A stretch of DNA of 64,000 nucleotides, taken from Cellulomonas sp. Root930 (GTDB lineage: Bacteria > Actinomycetota > Actinomycetes > Actinomycetales > Cellulomonadaceae). Under the pieces are notes generated by a model that was not told the DNA's origin, searched no databases, and saw nothing but the letters and a program-made list of their open reading frames with translations. Location: the NCBI GenBank assembly GCA_001429255.1, contig LMJI01000001.1, forward strand, positions 1,906,310 to 1,970,309, in the 5' to 3' direction. The position numbers and the translations under genes were made by a program. This document shows positions 1-7,003 of the stretch, piece after piece (the stretch's first letter is position 1; each line of letters opens with the position of its first letter).

Positions 1-465
1 CTCGTTCGCGCTGCGCACCAGCTCGGCGACCGCGGCGTCCCGAGCAGCCGGTGACAGCTCGCGGACGAGGACCGGGCTCATGGTGCGCCCGAGCAGCGTT
101 CCCAGGTGGGTGCCCTGCTGGGGAACGGCGGAAGCGTCCTCCATGTACCAGGAGCCGTCCGTCGACGGCAGCAGACCCACCCGAACGGGGTCGGCCGTCG
201 GGAGGAGCCCGATGTCCGACCCGCACGTCCCGGGCCCGGCGTCGGCACGCGCCGCGGGGAGCACGGACATCGGCTGTCGCCCCCCGACGTACACGGCGCC
301 GAGCGCGACGGCTCCGACGGCTCCGACGGCGACCCCGCCGCGGACACCCGCGCGGACGGTCCGGCGGCGCCGGATGCGGCCGGTGAGTGACGTGACGTCG
401 AACGGGGAGTCGTCCGGGCCGGTGTCGACGGCGTCGTGCAGGGCGCGGGCGAGGTCGGGGCTCAT
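1..465 (-). CDS. Membrane protein paired with an ECF-like sigma factor, candidate anti-sigma (3' end outside window)
   Basis: My translation gives 155 residues from the ATG at 463-465, running off the window start. A short charged cytoplasmic region ends in a run of arginines (about residue 32-35). One hydrophobic segment follows (about 37-58), then an outside domain with a GTCGSD stretch. The start overlaps the stop of the upstream sigma gene as ATGA, so the two are translationally coupled. The N-terminal pattern (an acidic DLARALHDAV-type helix, arginine cluster, membrane helix) is what I associate with proteins encoded next to SigE-family sigma factors in actinobacteria. The anti-sigma role is inferred from position and topology. 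It resembles the 478-residue protein at 1068-2504 in layout and in its TCGS motif. Confidence 0.75.
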   Translation of the reverse strand, partial: MSPDLARALHDAVDTGPDDSPFDVTSLTGRIRRRRTVRAGVRGGVAVGAVGAVALGAVYVGGRQPMSVLPAARADAGPGTCGSDIGLLPTADPVRVGLLPSTDGSWYMEDASAVPQQGTHLGTLLGRTMSPVLVRELSPAARDAAVAELVRSANE

Positions 466-1001
466 CGGGTCACTCCTGTCGGGACCAGCTGGATGTCGAG
501 GGTGTGCGCGTCGGGCAGCGGTCCCAGCAGGGACTCGAGGTGCCGGATCGCGTCGAAGAGGTAACGCTTGACGGTCCCGTCGGAGACCTCCAGGCGGCGG
601 GCGACCTCCGGCACGGTGAGGTCGTCGTAGAACCGCAGCACCACGCAGGCGCGCAGCCGCGGGCGCAGGGTCAGCAGTGCGGTCTGCACGTCGAGCCGGG
701 CGGTGCTCGCCGGGACGTGGTCGGCGGTGTCGTCGTCGCGGGCGAGCAGGTGGCGCACCGCGGTCCAGCGGGCCGTGCGGCGGTGACCGTCCAGGAAGAT
801 GGTCAGCACCGCCCGGCGCACGTAGGCCTCGGCGGCCGCCGGCTCACGCAGCGGACGCCCCTGGCTGAAGCAGCGCACCAGCGCGTCCTGGACCAGGTCC
901 TCACCCTCGCGCTCGTCGCCCGTGAGCAGGGTCGCGTAGCGCACGAGCGCACGCCCCCGAGCCCGCACGAGCTCGTCCAGTACCTGTTCCCAGGCCGTCA
1001 T
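462..1001 (-). CDS. ECF-like (SigE-family) RNA polymerase sigma factor
   Basis: A 179-residue sigma-70 family protein with only regions 2 and 4. Region 2 carries the DLVQDALVR core-binding motif at residues 35-43. Region 4 spans about 107-155, with LTLRPRLRACVVLRFYDDLT and the recognition helix around DGTVKRYL (141-148). I chose the ATG at 1001 because GGGAGG lies just upstream. An in-frame ATG at 1025 would add eight residues (MTAPQGGG) and has no ribosome binding site, although it could serve as a leaderless start because it sits 7 nt after the CGTC of the predicted promoter. It is followed with ATGA overlap by a candidate anti-sigma gene. Very similar in length and motifs to the sigma factor at 2501-3034, so probably a tandem duplication. 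Confidence 0.88.
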   Translation of the reverse strand: MTAWEQVLDELVRARGRALVRYATLLTGDEREGEDLVQDALVRCFSQGRPLREPAAAEAYVRRAVLTIFLDGHRRTARWTAVRHLLARDDDTADHVPASTARLDVQTALLTLRPRLRACVVLRFYDDLTVPEVARRLEVSDGTVKRYLFDAIRHLESLLGPLPDAHTLDIQLVPTGVTR

Positions 1002-1030
1002 GCCACCTCCCTGTGGTGCCGTCATCTTCC

Positions 1031-1056
1031 TGGACGACCGGGAGGTGTGAACCGTT
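1031..1056 (-). promoter_or_regulatory. Candidate ECF-type autoregulatory promoter
   Basis: Reading the minus strand, CCAACGGTTC is followed by CGTC, giving AAC (1056-1054), 17 nt, CGTC (1036-1033). The sigma gene at 2501 has the same arrangement with the same 17-nt spacing. AAC plus CGTC is typical of ECF promoters, so autoregulation is likely but unproven. Confidence 0.5.
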
Positions 1057-1067
1057 GGTCGGATCGG

Positions 1068-2504
1068 CTATGTGAGGGTGACGGTGAACGGCGTGCCCAG
1101 CGTGACCGCGTAGCCGGAGCTCGTGTCCTGCAGCGGCACGGTCTCGGACGGCAGCCGCACGACGGGTGCCGAGAAGATCCAGCCCGGGTACACCTGGTAG
1201 ACGCCGGCCGGCAGGGGGTTCCCGTCGCTCAGCGGCTGCTCCACGCCGGAGATGCAGGACGTCAGCACGCGCTCCTCCTCGGAGAAGGCCAGGGGTGCGC
1301 CCGCGCCCAGGTCGACCACGGAGAAGGCGTCGTTGGCCTGCACGGTGGTGCCGACCACGATCCCGTCCCGCACGATCCAGTACTCGATCGCGTAGTAGCC
1401 GAACGCCCGCAGCCGGCCCGGTCCGGTGTACTGCACGGAGCCGCTCGCGCGCAGGGGCGACCCGGCCGCGAACGTCGTCGCCTGCGGGGTGACCTGGAGG
1501 TCGAGCATCGCCGTCCGGACGGGGGCTGCCGGTGCCGGGCCGTCGCACACCGGCCGAGCCGCTGTGGTCGACGCGTCGAGCGGGACGTCCGAGCCGGGCG
1601 CCGCGAGCTGCACGTCGGCCTCACCTGTCACGGTGACGGTCGCCGGCTCGCCGAGGGCCGTCGCGCGTTCTGCGCCGTCGAGCGCCGCCGTCTGCGCGAG
1701 GGGGAGGGTCCCCTGCGCCAGGTCCTGGGGGATGTCCACCAAGCCGTCGAAGGTCACCACCGTGGCCCACGGCCGCAGCTCGTAGGTGCCCGCCGGCAGC
1801 GGACGTCCCGGGGTCGCCGGGCCTCCGTCCGCGGGATCGCAGACCGTGAGGTCCAGGGAGCCCCGGAACCAGGCCGTCTCGCCCTGGTTGCCGCTGCGGC
1901 CGGACATCGCGTCGTACGTCCCGGAGTAGAAGCCCGCGGTGCCGACGACGACGCCCTCGCGCACGACCGCCACCCGCGGTCCGCCGTCGGGCACGGCGAG
2001 CACCAGGGACGCCCCGAGCTCGGTGCCGCGCTCGACCTCGCCACCGACGGCCAGGTGCCCGCCGGACGCCATCGAGCCCGCGTCCGGCACCAGACGCGCG
2101 ACGACACGGGTGTCCACCGGGTCGGCGGGCGCCGACGACGCCAGCGAGCCGCAGGTGCCGAACGGCAGGGCGGGGTTGCCGACGGGCAGCACCACCGGCG
2201 CGACGGTCGGGGTCGGGGTCGGGGTCGGGGTCTGCGAGGGCGCGGGTGTCGTCGTCGTGACCGACGGGGACGGGGTCGCCGGGGGCGCGGGACTCGTGCG
2301 GTCCGGCAGGAACGCGAACGCGGTCCCGGCGACGATGACGACCGCGGCGGCCGCGCCTCCGATCGCCACGGCGGCACGGGTGCGTCGGCGGGTGCGCGCG
2401 CGGGCGGTGATCCGGGCGACCGGCAGCGGCGCGCGTCCGACGCGGTGGCTCTGCTCGGCGCGGTCCGCCAGCTCGCCCAGGGCGGACTCGAGGTCGTGGT
2501 TCAT
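1068..2504 (-). CDS. Large membrane protein paired with an ECF-like sigma factor, candidate anti-sigma
   Basis: 478 residues. A cytoplasmic head of about 43 residues rich in arginine is followed by one membrane helix (about 44-66), a Pro/Thr linker (about 70-102) and a large outside domain. The start overlaps the stop of the upstream sigma gene (ATGA at 2504-2501). The outside part seems to be an internal duplication. Each half has a V(V/I)R(E/D)G(V/I)VVGT strand, a cysteine pair region and a PLPAG(T/V)Y...P(W/G) turn. I do not recognise the outside domain. It could sense the cell envelope and hold the sigma factor at the membrane, but only the pairing and topology support that. The DNA for the linker is a GGTCGG hexamer repeat. 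Confidence 0.75.
   Translation of the reverse strand: MNHDLESALGELADRAEQSHRVGRAPLPVARITARARTRRRTRAAVAIGGAAAAVVIVAGTAFAFLPDRTSPAPPATPSPSVTTTTPAPSQTPTPTPTPTVAPVVLPVGNPALPFGTCGSLASSAPADPVDTRVVARLVPDAGSMASGGHLAVGGEVERGTELGASLVLAVPDGGPRVAVVREGVVVGTAGFYSGTYDAMSGRSGNQGETAWFRGSLDLTVCDPADGGPATPGRPLPAGTYELRPWATVVTFDGLVDIPQDLAQGTLPLAQTAALDGAERATALGEPATVTVTGEADVQLAAPGSDVPLDASTTAARPVCDGPAPAAPVRTAMLDLQVTPQATTFAAGSPLRASGSVQYTGPGRLRAFGYYAIEYWIVRDGIVVGTTVQANDAFSVVDLGAGAPLAFSEEERVLTSCISGVEQPLSDGNPLPAGVYQVYPGWIFSAPVVRLPSETVPLQDTSSGYAVTLGTPFTVTLT
2205..2232. repeat. GGTCGG hexamer tandem repeat inside a coding linker
   Basis: Nearly five copies of a 6-bp unit, which on the minus strand encode a Thr-Pro run in the linker of the 478-residue membrane protein. 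Such tracts can change length by slippage; changes of one unit keep the frame. Confidence 0.8.
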
Positions 2505-3034
2505 CGTCCGGCTCCCTTCGCGATCGTGGTGACGTCCTCGGTAGACAGGCCGGGCTGCGGTCCCAGGAGCGGTTCGAGCTTGTGTCGGGCGTCGGACAGG
2601 TACCGCTTGACCGCCCCCGGGGACACCCCGAGCCGCCGGCCGATCTCGGGCAGCGTCAGGTCGTCGGAGAACCGCAGGACGACGCAGGCGCGCTCGCGGG
2701 GGGACAGGACGGTGAGTGCTCGCGCCACGTCCGCCCGGTCGCCCGCGGCGGCGGCCTGGTCGTCCGCGGCCTCGGGCGTCGCGACCAGGTGGGTCACGGC
2801 GGCGAAGCGACGTCGTGCCCGGTAGGCGTCGAGATAGGTGTGGAGGATGACCCGCCGGACGTACGCCTCGACCCAGGTGACGTCGTCGGGCCGACGGCGT
2901 GCGTAGGTCCGCACGAGCCCGTCCTGCACCAGGTCCTCGGCCGCCGACATGTCCCCGGTCAGCAGGTAGGCGTACGCGACCAGCGCCGATCCCCGCTCGG
3001 TGACGAGCCGGTCCAGATCGTCCTCCCAGCTCAT
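2501..3034 (-). CDS. ECF-like (SigE-family) RNA polymerase sigma factor
   Basis: 177 residues from the ATG at 3034, which follows AAGGAGG with six bases between. A longer open frame to 3280 has no ribosome binding site and runs across the promoter element, so it is rejected. Region 2 has DLVQDGLVR (34-42). Region 4 has LSPRERACVVLRFSDDLTLP (about 110-129) and the recognition helix around PGAVKRYL. Its stop overlaps the start of the membrane protein at 1068-2504. It shares most motif residues with the sigma factor at 462-1001 (TGD, EDLVQD, ACVVLRF, VKRYL), so the two sigma/membrane-protein pairs are paralogous modules in tandem. Confidence 0.88.
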   Translation of the reverse strand: MSWEDDLDRLVTERGSALVAYAYLLTGDMSAAEDLVQDGLVRTYARRRPDDVTWVEAYVRRVILHTYLDAYRARRRFAAVTHLVATPEAADDQAAAAGDRADVARALTVLSPRERACVVLRFSDDLTLPEIGRRLGVSPGAVKRYLSDARHKLEPLLGPQPGLSTEDVTTIAKGAGR

Positions 3035-3076
3035 GGTCGACCTCCTTGGACGGGCAGCGCTGCCCTCACCTGTCCA

Positions 3077-3100
3077 GACGCCCTCACCACCCGAACGGTT
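3077..3100 (-). promoter_or_regulatory. Candidate ECF-type autoregulatory promoter
   Basis: On the minus strand AAC (3100-3098), inside CCAACCGTTC, is followed after exactly 17 nt by CGTC (3080-3077). This copies the element before the other sigma gene (1056-1033). The predicted leader is about 35 nt and contains the AAGGAGG ribosome binding site. Confidence 0.5.
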
Positions 3101-3261
3101 GGGGTGAAGCCGATCGTCCCGCCGTTCAGGGTCCCGGTCACCCGTCTGCGTCGGTGTGCGATCCACGTCACATCTCGTGGCTAGACTCGCCCAGTCGCGC
3201 AGCAACGGGGCTGTGGGACAGGCGTGGTCAGGGGGGCCTCGCTGATGTCCGAGGAGGATGC

Positions 3262-5556
3262 ATGGTCGAGCTCGGGTCAACGAGCATCACGATCGTCAGT
3301 GTCATCGCGGCCGTTGCGGTCGCGTCCCTGCTCATCGCCGTCGTCCTGCGCCGCCAGGTGCTCGCGGCCGGTGAGGGGACCGAGTCCATGCGCGAGATCG
3401 CGCGCGCGGTCCAGGAAGGGGCGTCGGCCTACCTGAGCCGGCAGTTCCGGACCCTGGCCCTCTTCGCGGTCGTCGTCTGCGCCCTGCTCTTCCTGCTGCC
3501 GGGCGACAGCGGTGTCAAGATCGGTCGCTCGGTGTTCTTCCTGATCGGCGCCGGGTTCTCCGCGGCGATCGGGTACCTGGGCATGTGGCTGGCCACGCGG
3601 GCGAACGTCCGGGTGGCGGCGGCCGCGTCGGAGGTCGGTGGGCGCGCGGAGGGCGCGCGCATCGCGTTCCGGACCGGTGGGTTCGTCGGCATGAGCGTCG
3701 TGGGCCTCGGCCTGCTCGGCGCCGCGTCCGTCGTGCTGATCTACCGGGCAGAGGCTCCGGCCGTGCTCGAGGGCTTCGGCTTCGGTGCCGCGCTGCTCGC
3801 CATGTTCATGCGCGTCGGCGGCGGCATCTTCACCAAGGCGGCCGACGTCGGCGCCGACCTCGTGGGCAAGGTCGAGCAGGGCATCCCGGAGGACGACCCG
3901 CGCAACGCGGCCACGATCGCGGACAACGTCGGCGACAACGTGGGCGACTGCGCCGGCATGGCCGCGGACCTGTTCGAGTCCTACGCCGTCACGCTCGTCG
4001 CGGCGCTCATCCTGGGCAAGGCGGCGTTCGGCGAGCAGGGGCTCGTGTTCCCGCTCGTGGTCACCGCGATGGGTGCCCTGGTCGCCGTGCTCGGCGTGTT
4101 CATCACGCGGGTGCGCGGCGCGGAGAGCGGCCTCAAGGCGATCAACCGCGGCTTCTACACCTCCGCGCTGGTGGGCGTCCTCCTCTCCGCGGTGGCGGCG
4201 TTCATCTACCTGCCGTCGTCGTTCTCGGAGCTCACGGGCGGCACGGCCGGCCTCGAGTCCCACCCCGGCGACCCGCGGCTGATCGCGTCGGTGGCCGTGG
4301 CCATCGGCGTCGTGCTCGCGGGCGTCATCCTCTGGGTCACCGGCTACTTCACCGGCACCACCAGCAAGCCCACCCTGCACGTCGCGCGGACCACCCTGAC
4401 CGGCGCGGCCACCGTGGTCCTGTCCGGCATCGGGGTCGGCTTCGAGTCCGCCGTGTACACCGCGGGCATCATCGCGGCGGCCATCTGCGGCGTGTTCCTG
4501 CTGGCCGGCGGCTCCGTGTCGCTGTCCCTGTTCCTCATCGCGCTCGCGGGCTGCGGCCTGCTGACCACGGTCGGCGTCATCGTCGCCATGGACACGTTCG
4601 GCCCGGTGAGCGACAACGCGCAGGGCATCGCGGAGATGTCCGGCGACGTCACTCCCGAGGGCGCGCAGATCCTCACGGACCTCGACGCCGTGGGCAACAC
4701 CACCAAGGCCGTCACCAAGGGCATCGCGATCGCGACGGCCGTCCTGGCCGCGACCGCCCTGTTCGGGTCGTACGCGGACGCCGTGCAGAACGCGTTGCGC
4801 ACCGCGGGGCAGGCGGGCGACGAGCTCACCGCGGCGATGCTGAACTACAGCATCATCAGCCCGGTCACCCTGGTCGGCGTGATCCTCGGTGGCGCGACGG
4901 TGTTCCTGTTCTCGGGCCTGGCGATCGACGCCGTGACCCGGGCAGCCGGAGCCATCGTCTTCGAGGTGCGTCGCCAGTTCCGGGAGAACCCCGGGATCAT
5001 GACGTACGAGGTGCGCCCGGAGTACGGCAAGGTCGTCGACATCTGCACCCGTGACTCCCTGCGGGAGCTGGCGACACCGGGTCTGCTCGCCGCGTTCGCG
5101 CCGATCGCCGTCGGGTTCGGACTCGGCGTCGGTCCGCTCGCCGGGTTCCTCGGCGGGGCCATCGCGACAGGCGTGCTCATGGCGGTCTTCCTGGCCAACT
5201 CGGGCGGTGCCTGGGACAACGCGAAGAAGATCGTCGAGGACGGCAACTTCGGCGGCAAGGGGTCCGACGCCCACGCGGCTGCGGTCATCGGCGACACCGT
5301 CGGTGACCCGTTCAAGGACACCGCCGGTCCGGCGATCAACCCGCTGATCAAGGTGATGAACCTCGTGGCGCTGCTCATCGCGCCGGCCGTGGTCGCCATC
5401 TCGGTGGGGACCGACGCCAACCAGACGGCGCGCCTGTCGATCGCGATCGCGGCCGCGCTCGTGGCGGGCGGGGCCGTCGTGATGTCTCGTTTTCGGGCCG
5501 CGCGAGCCGACCGAGAGGACCTGACCCGCGAGGCCGAGAAGGCGCTCGCACACTGA
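3262..5556 (+). CDS. hppA: Membrane-bound proton-translocating pyrophosphatase
   Basis: 764 residues, the usual length for the family, with about 16 membrane helices. It hydrolyses pyrophosphate and pumps protons across the cytoplasmic membrane. The substrate loop DVGADLVGKVE is at 195-205, followed by PEDDPRN and DNVGDNVGD, the acidic motifs that bind Mg-pyrophosphate. A second acidic set (GDTVGDPFKDT) is near the C terminus. The segment GNTTKAVTKG puts lysine at 482, where potassium-dependent enzymes have alanine, so this should be the potassium-independent proton-pumping type. The ATG at 3262 is chosen because GAGGAGG lies at 3251-3257 and the protein then starts at the first membrane helix. 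TAGACT at 3182-3187 is a possible -10. A strong hairpin follows the stop. Confidence 0.97.
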   Translation: MVELGSTSITIVSVIAAVAVASLLIAVVLRRQVLAAGEGTESMREIARAVQEGASAYLSRQFRTLALFAVVVCALLFLLPGDSGVKIGRSVFFLIGAGFSAAIGYLGMWLATRANVRVAAAASEVGGRAEGARIAFRTGGFVGMSVVGLGLLGAASVVLIYRAEAPAVLEGFGFGAALLAMFMRVGGGIFTKAADVGADLVGKVEQGIPEDDPRNAATIADNVGDNVGDCAGMAADLFESYAVTLVAALILGKAAFGEQGLVFPLVVTAMGALVAVLGVFITRVRGAESGLKAINRGFYTSALVGVLLSAVAAFIYLPSSFSELTGGTAGLESHPGDPRLIASVAVAIGVVLAGVILWVTGYFTGTTSKPTLHVARTTLTGAATVVLSGIGVGFESAVYTAGIIAAAICGVFLLAGGSVSLSLFLIALAGCGLLTTVGVIVAMDTFGPVSDNAQGIAEMSGDVTPEGAQILTDLDAVGNTTKAVTKGIAIATAVLAATALFGSYADAVQNALRTAGQAGDELTAAMLNYSIISPVTLVGVILGGATVFLFSGLAIDAVTRAAGAIVFEVRRQFRENPGIMTYEVRPEYGKVVDICTRDSLRELATPGLLAAFAPIAVGFGLGVGPLAGFLGGAIATGVLMAVFLANSGGAWDNAKKIVEDGNFGGKGSDAHAAAVIGDTVGDPFKDTAGPAINPLIKVMNLVALLIAPAVVAISVGTDANQTARLSIAIAAALVAGGAVVMSRFRAARADREDLTREAEKALAH

Positions 5557-5561
5557 CGCGT

Positions 5562-5601
5562 GACGACGATGCCTCCGGCTCCTGCCGGGGGCATCGTCGT
5601 C
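5562..5601 (+). terminator. Hairpin terminator after hppA
   Basis: Perfect 12-bp stem (5562-5573 with 5590-5601) six bases after the hppA stop, with no U tract, as is common in actinobacteria. It ends 19 bases before the next gene, which argues for the later start of that gene. Confidence 0.75.
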
Positions 5602-5619
5602 TGTGCAGGAGGAGGACCG

Positions 5620-6282
5620 ATGCCCCACGCGATCGTGCTCGCCGGCCACGGCCGCTACGAGGACCCGTGGCACGACGCCGCCGCGGTCGCCCACCGGCTG
5701 GCCGGGCTGCTGGCGCAGGACGGGGTGGACGCCACGATCCGCGGCACCCTGCCGTCCGCGCTGGACGACGTCGACCCGGACCTCGTGATCGTCGCCGCGG
5801 GGCGCGGCCGGCCGGACCCCGAGTTCGACGGCACCGACGACGACTGGGCGCCGTTCCACGACCGGCTCGCCTCGCTGGTCGCCTCCGGAGTCCCGGTGCT
5901 CGGGCTGCACCAGGCGGCGAACACGTTCCTCGACCGGCCCGCGTGGGCGTCGACGCTCGGGGGTCGGTGGGTCGAGGGCGCGTCCTGGCACCCGCCGCTC
6001 GGGCCGTCGGTCTTCCGCGTGGTGGACCCGACGCACCCGGTCACGGCCGGGCTGTCCGTGGTCGAGGCGCCCGACGAGCAGTACCTGTCGCTGGAGGTGT
6101 CGCCGGACGTGCACGTCCTCGTCGTCGCCGAGCACGAGGGCGCCCCGCACCCGGTCGTCTGGGTGGCCCCCGGCCCCGGTCGCGTGGTCTACGACGCCCT
6201 CGGGCACGACGTCCGGTCGTACGACTCGCCGTCCCGCGCTCAGCTGTTCCGGAACGAGGTCCGCTGGTTGCTCGGCCGCTGA
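5620..6282 (+). CDS. ThuA-like domain protein
   Basis: 220 residues of the trehalose-utilisation (ThuA-like) fold, related to class I glutamine amidotransferases. Visible features are an N-terminal VLAGHGRYEDPWHD strand-loop, a GLHQAANTF turn at about residue 90, and the C-terminal signature of ALGHDVRSYDSP followed by a final VRWLL helix. Members are linked to sugar metabolism or sugar-oxidation pathways, but the reaction is not settled. The ATG at 5620 has GGAGGA nearby. An in-frame extension to 5560 runs through the hppA terminator hairpin and is rejected. The downstream gene begins 18 bases after the stop. Confidence 0.8.
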   Translation: MPHAIVLAGHGRYEDPWHDAAAVAHRLAGLLAQDGVDATIRGTLPSALDDVDPDLVIVAAGRGRPDPEFDGTDDDWAPFHDRLASLVASGVPVLGLHQAANTFLDRPAWASTLGGRWVEGASWHPPLGPSVFRVVDPTHPVTAGLSVVEAPDEQYLSLEVSPDVHVLVVAEHEGAPHPVVWVAPGPGRVVYDALGHDVRSYDSPSRAQLFRNEVRWLLGR

Positions 6283-6300
6283 GTCCGACAGGATGTCCCG

Positions 6301-6996
6301 GTGACGACGAGCCTCGACGCCGGCCGCCTGCGGGTCATGACGTACAACCTGAAGGGCCTGCAGCTGTCCCGGGCGGACGCCGTCGCTGTGGTGCGCATCG
6401 CGGCCCCCGACGTGCTCGGCGTGCAGGAACCCCCGCGGGGGCTGCTCGGGCGGTGGCAGATGTGGCGGTTCGCGCGGGACGTGGGCCTGCGGACGGTCGT
6501 GAACGGCCGCGGTGCCCGGACGACGGCGCTGCTGGTCGCCTCACGCCGGTCCGCCTCCCACGCGCACGCGCTCAAGCTGGTCAACCTCGCGGGTCGCACG
6601 CGTCGGGGCGTGGCCATGGCCACGGTCGACGGTGTCCGGTTCGTCGTCGTGCACCTGTCGCTGGTCCGCGACGAGCGGTCCGCGCACCTGTCCGACATCC
6701 TGCTCGCCCACGTCCCCGCCACGCGGACGGTCGTGCTCGGCGACCTCAACGAGCGCCCGGGCGGCCCCACGTGGAAGCGCCTGTCCAGCGTGCTGGTCGA
6801 CGCCGACCCCGAGGGCGACCCCACGTACCCCGCGATCGACCCGCTGCACCGGATCGACGCGGTCTTCGCGTCCTCCGACCTCGGCATCGAGGACGCGCGG
6901 GTCCCCTCCGGGCCGCCCGTCCTGCACGGCAGCGACCACCGCCCGCTCGTCGTCGACCTGCTCCTGGACCCGGAGGCCCGGACTGTGCAGGGATGA
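6301..6996 (+). CDS. Endonuclease/exonuclease/phosphatase-fold hydrolase
   Basis: 231 residues with the metal-dependent EEP fold: MTYNLKG (Asn), GVQEP (metal-binding Glu), VVHLSL (His), GDLNERPGG (Asp/Asn), RIDAVF and GSDHRPL (catalytic Asp-His pair). Substrates in this superfamily range from DNA to phosphoinositides and phosphodiesters, so the exact role cannot be read. There is no signal peptide, so it should be cytoplasmic. It starts with GTG and has no ribosome binding site. CAGGAT lies exactly six bases before the GTG, which suggests a leaderless transcript. It is close behind the ThuA-like gene and 7 bases before the methyltransferase. Confidence 0.85.
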   Translation: MTTSLDAGRLRVMTYNLKGLQLSRADAVAVVRIAAPDVLGVQEPPRGLLGRWQMWRFARDVGLRTVVNGRGARTTALLVASRRSASHAHALKLVNLAGRTRRGVAMATVDGVRFVVVHLSLVRDERSAHLSDILLAHVPATRTVVLGDLNERPGGPTWKRLSSVLVDADPEGDPTYPAIDPLHRIDAVFASSDLGIEDARVPSGPPVLHGSDHRPLVVDLLLDPEARTVQG

Positions 6997-7003
6997 TGGC
7001 GGG

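Noticed and set aside
504..2825. A 773-codon plus-strand frame opposite the sigma modules
   Set aside because: Shadow of the coding strand; the minus strand has clear sigma-factor motifs and coupled starts.
5560..5619. N-terminal extension of the ThuA-like protein
   Set aside because: The extension is encoded by the hppA terminator hairpin; a clear ribosome binding site serves the ATG at 5620.
3277..6207. A 976-codon open frame on the minus strand opposite hppA
   Set aside because: It is the antisense of hppA and the ThuA-like gene; composition is His/Arg/Asp-rich as expected from GC-rich shadow frames, with no domains and no ribosome binding site.
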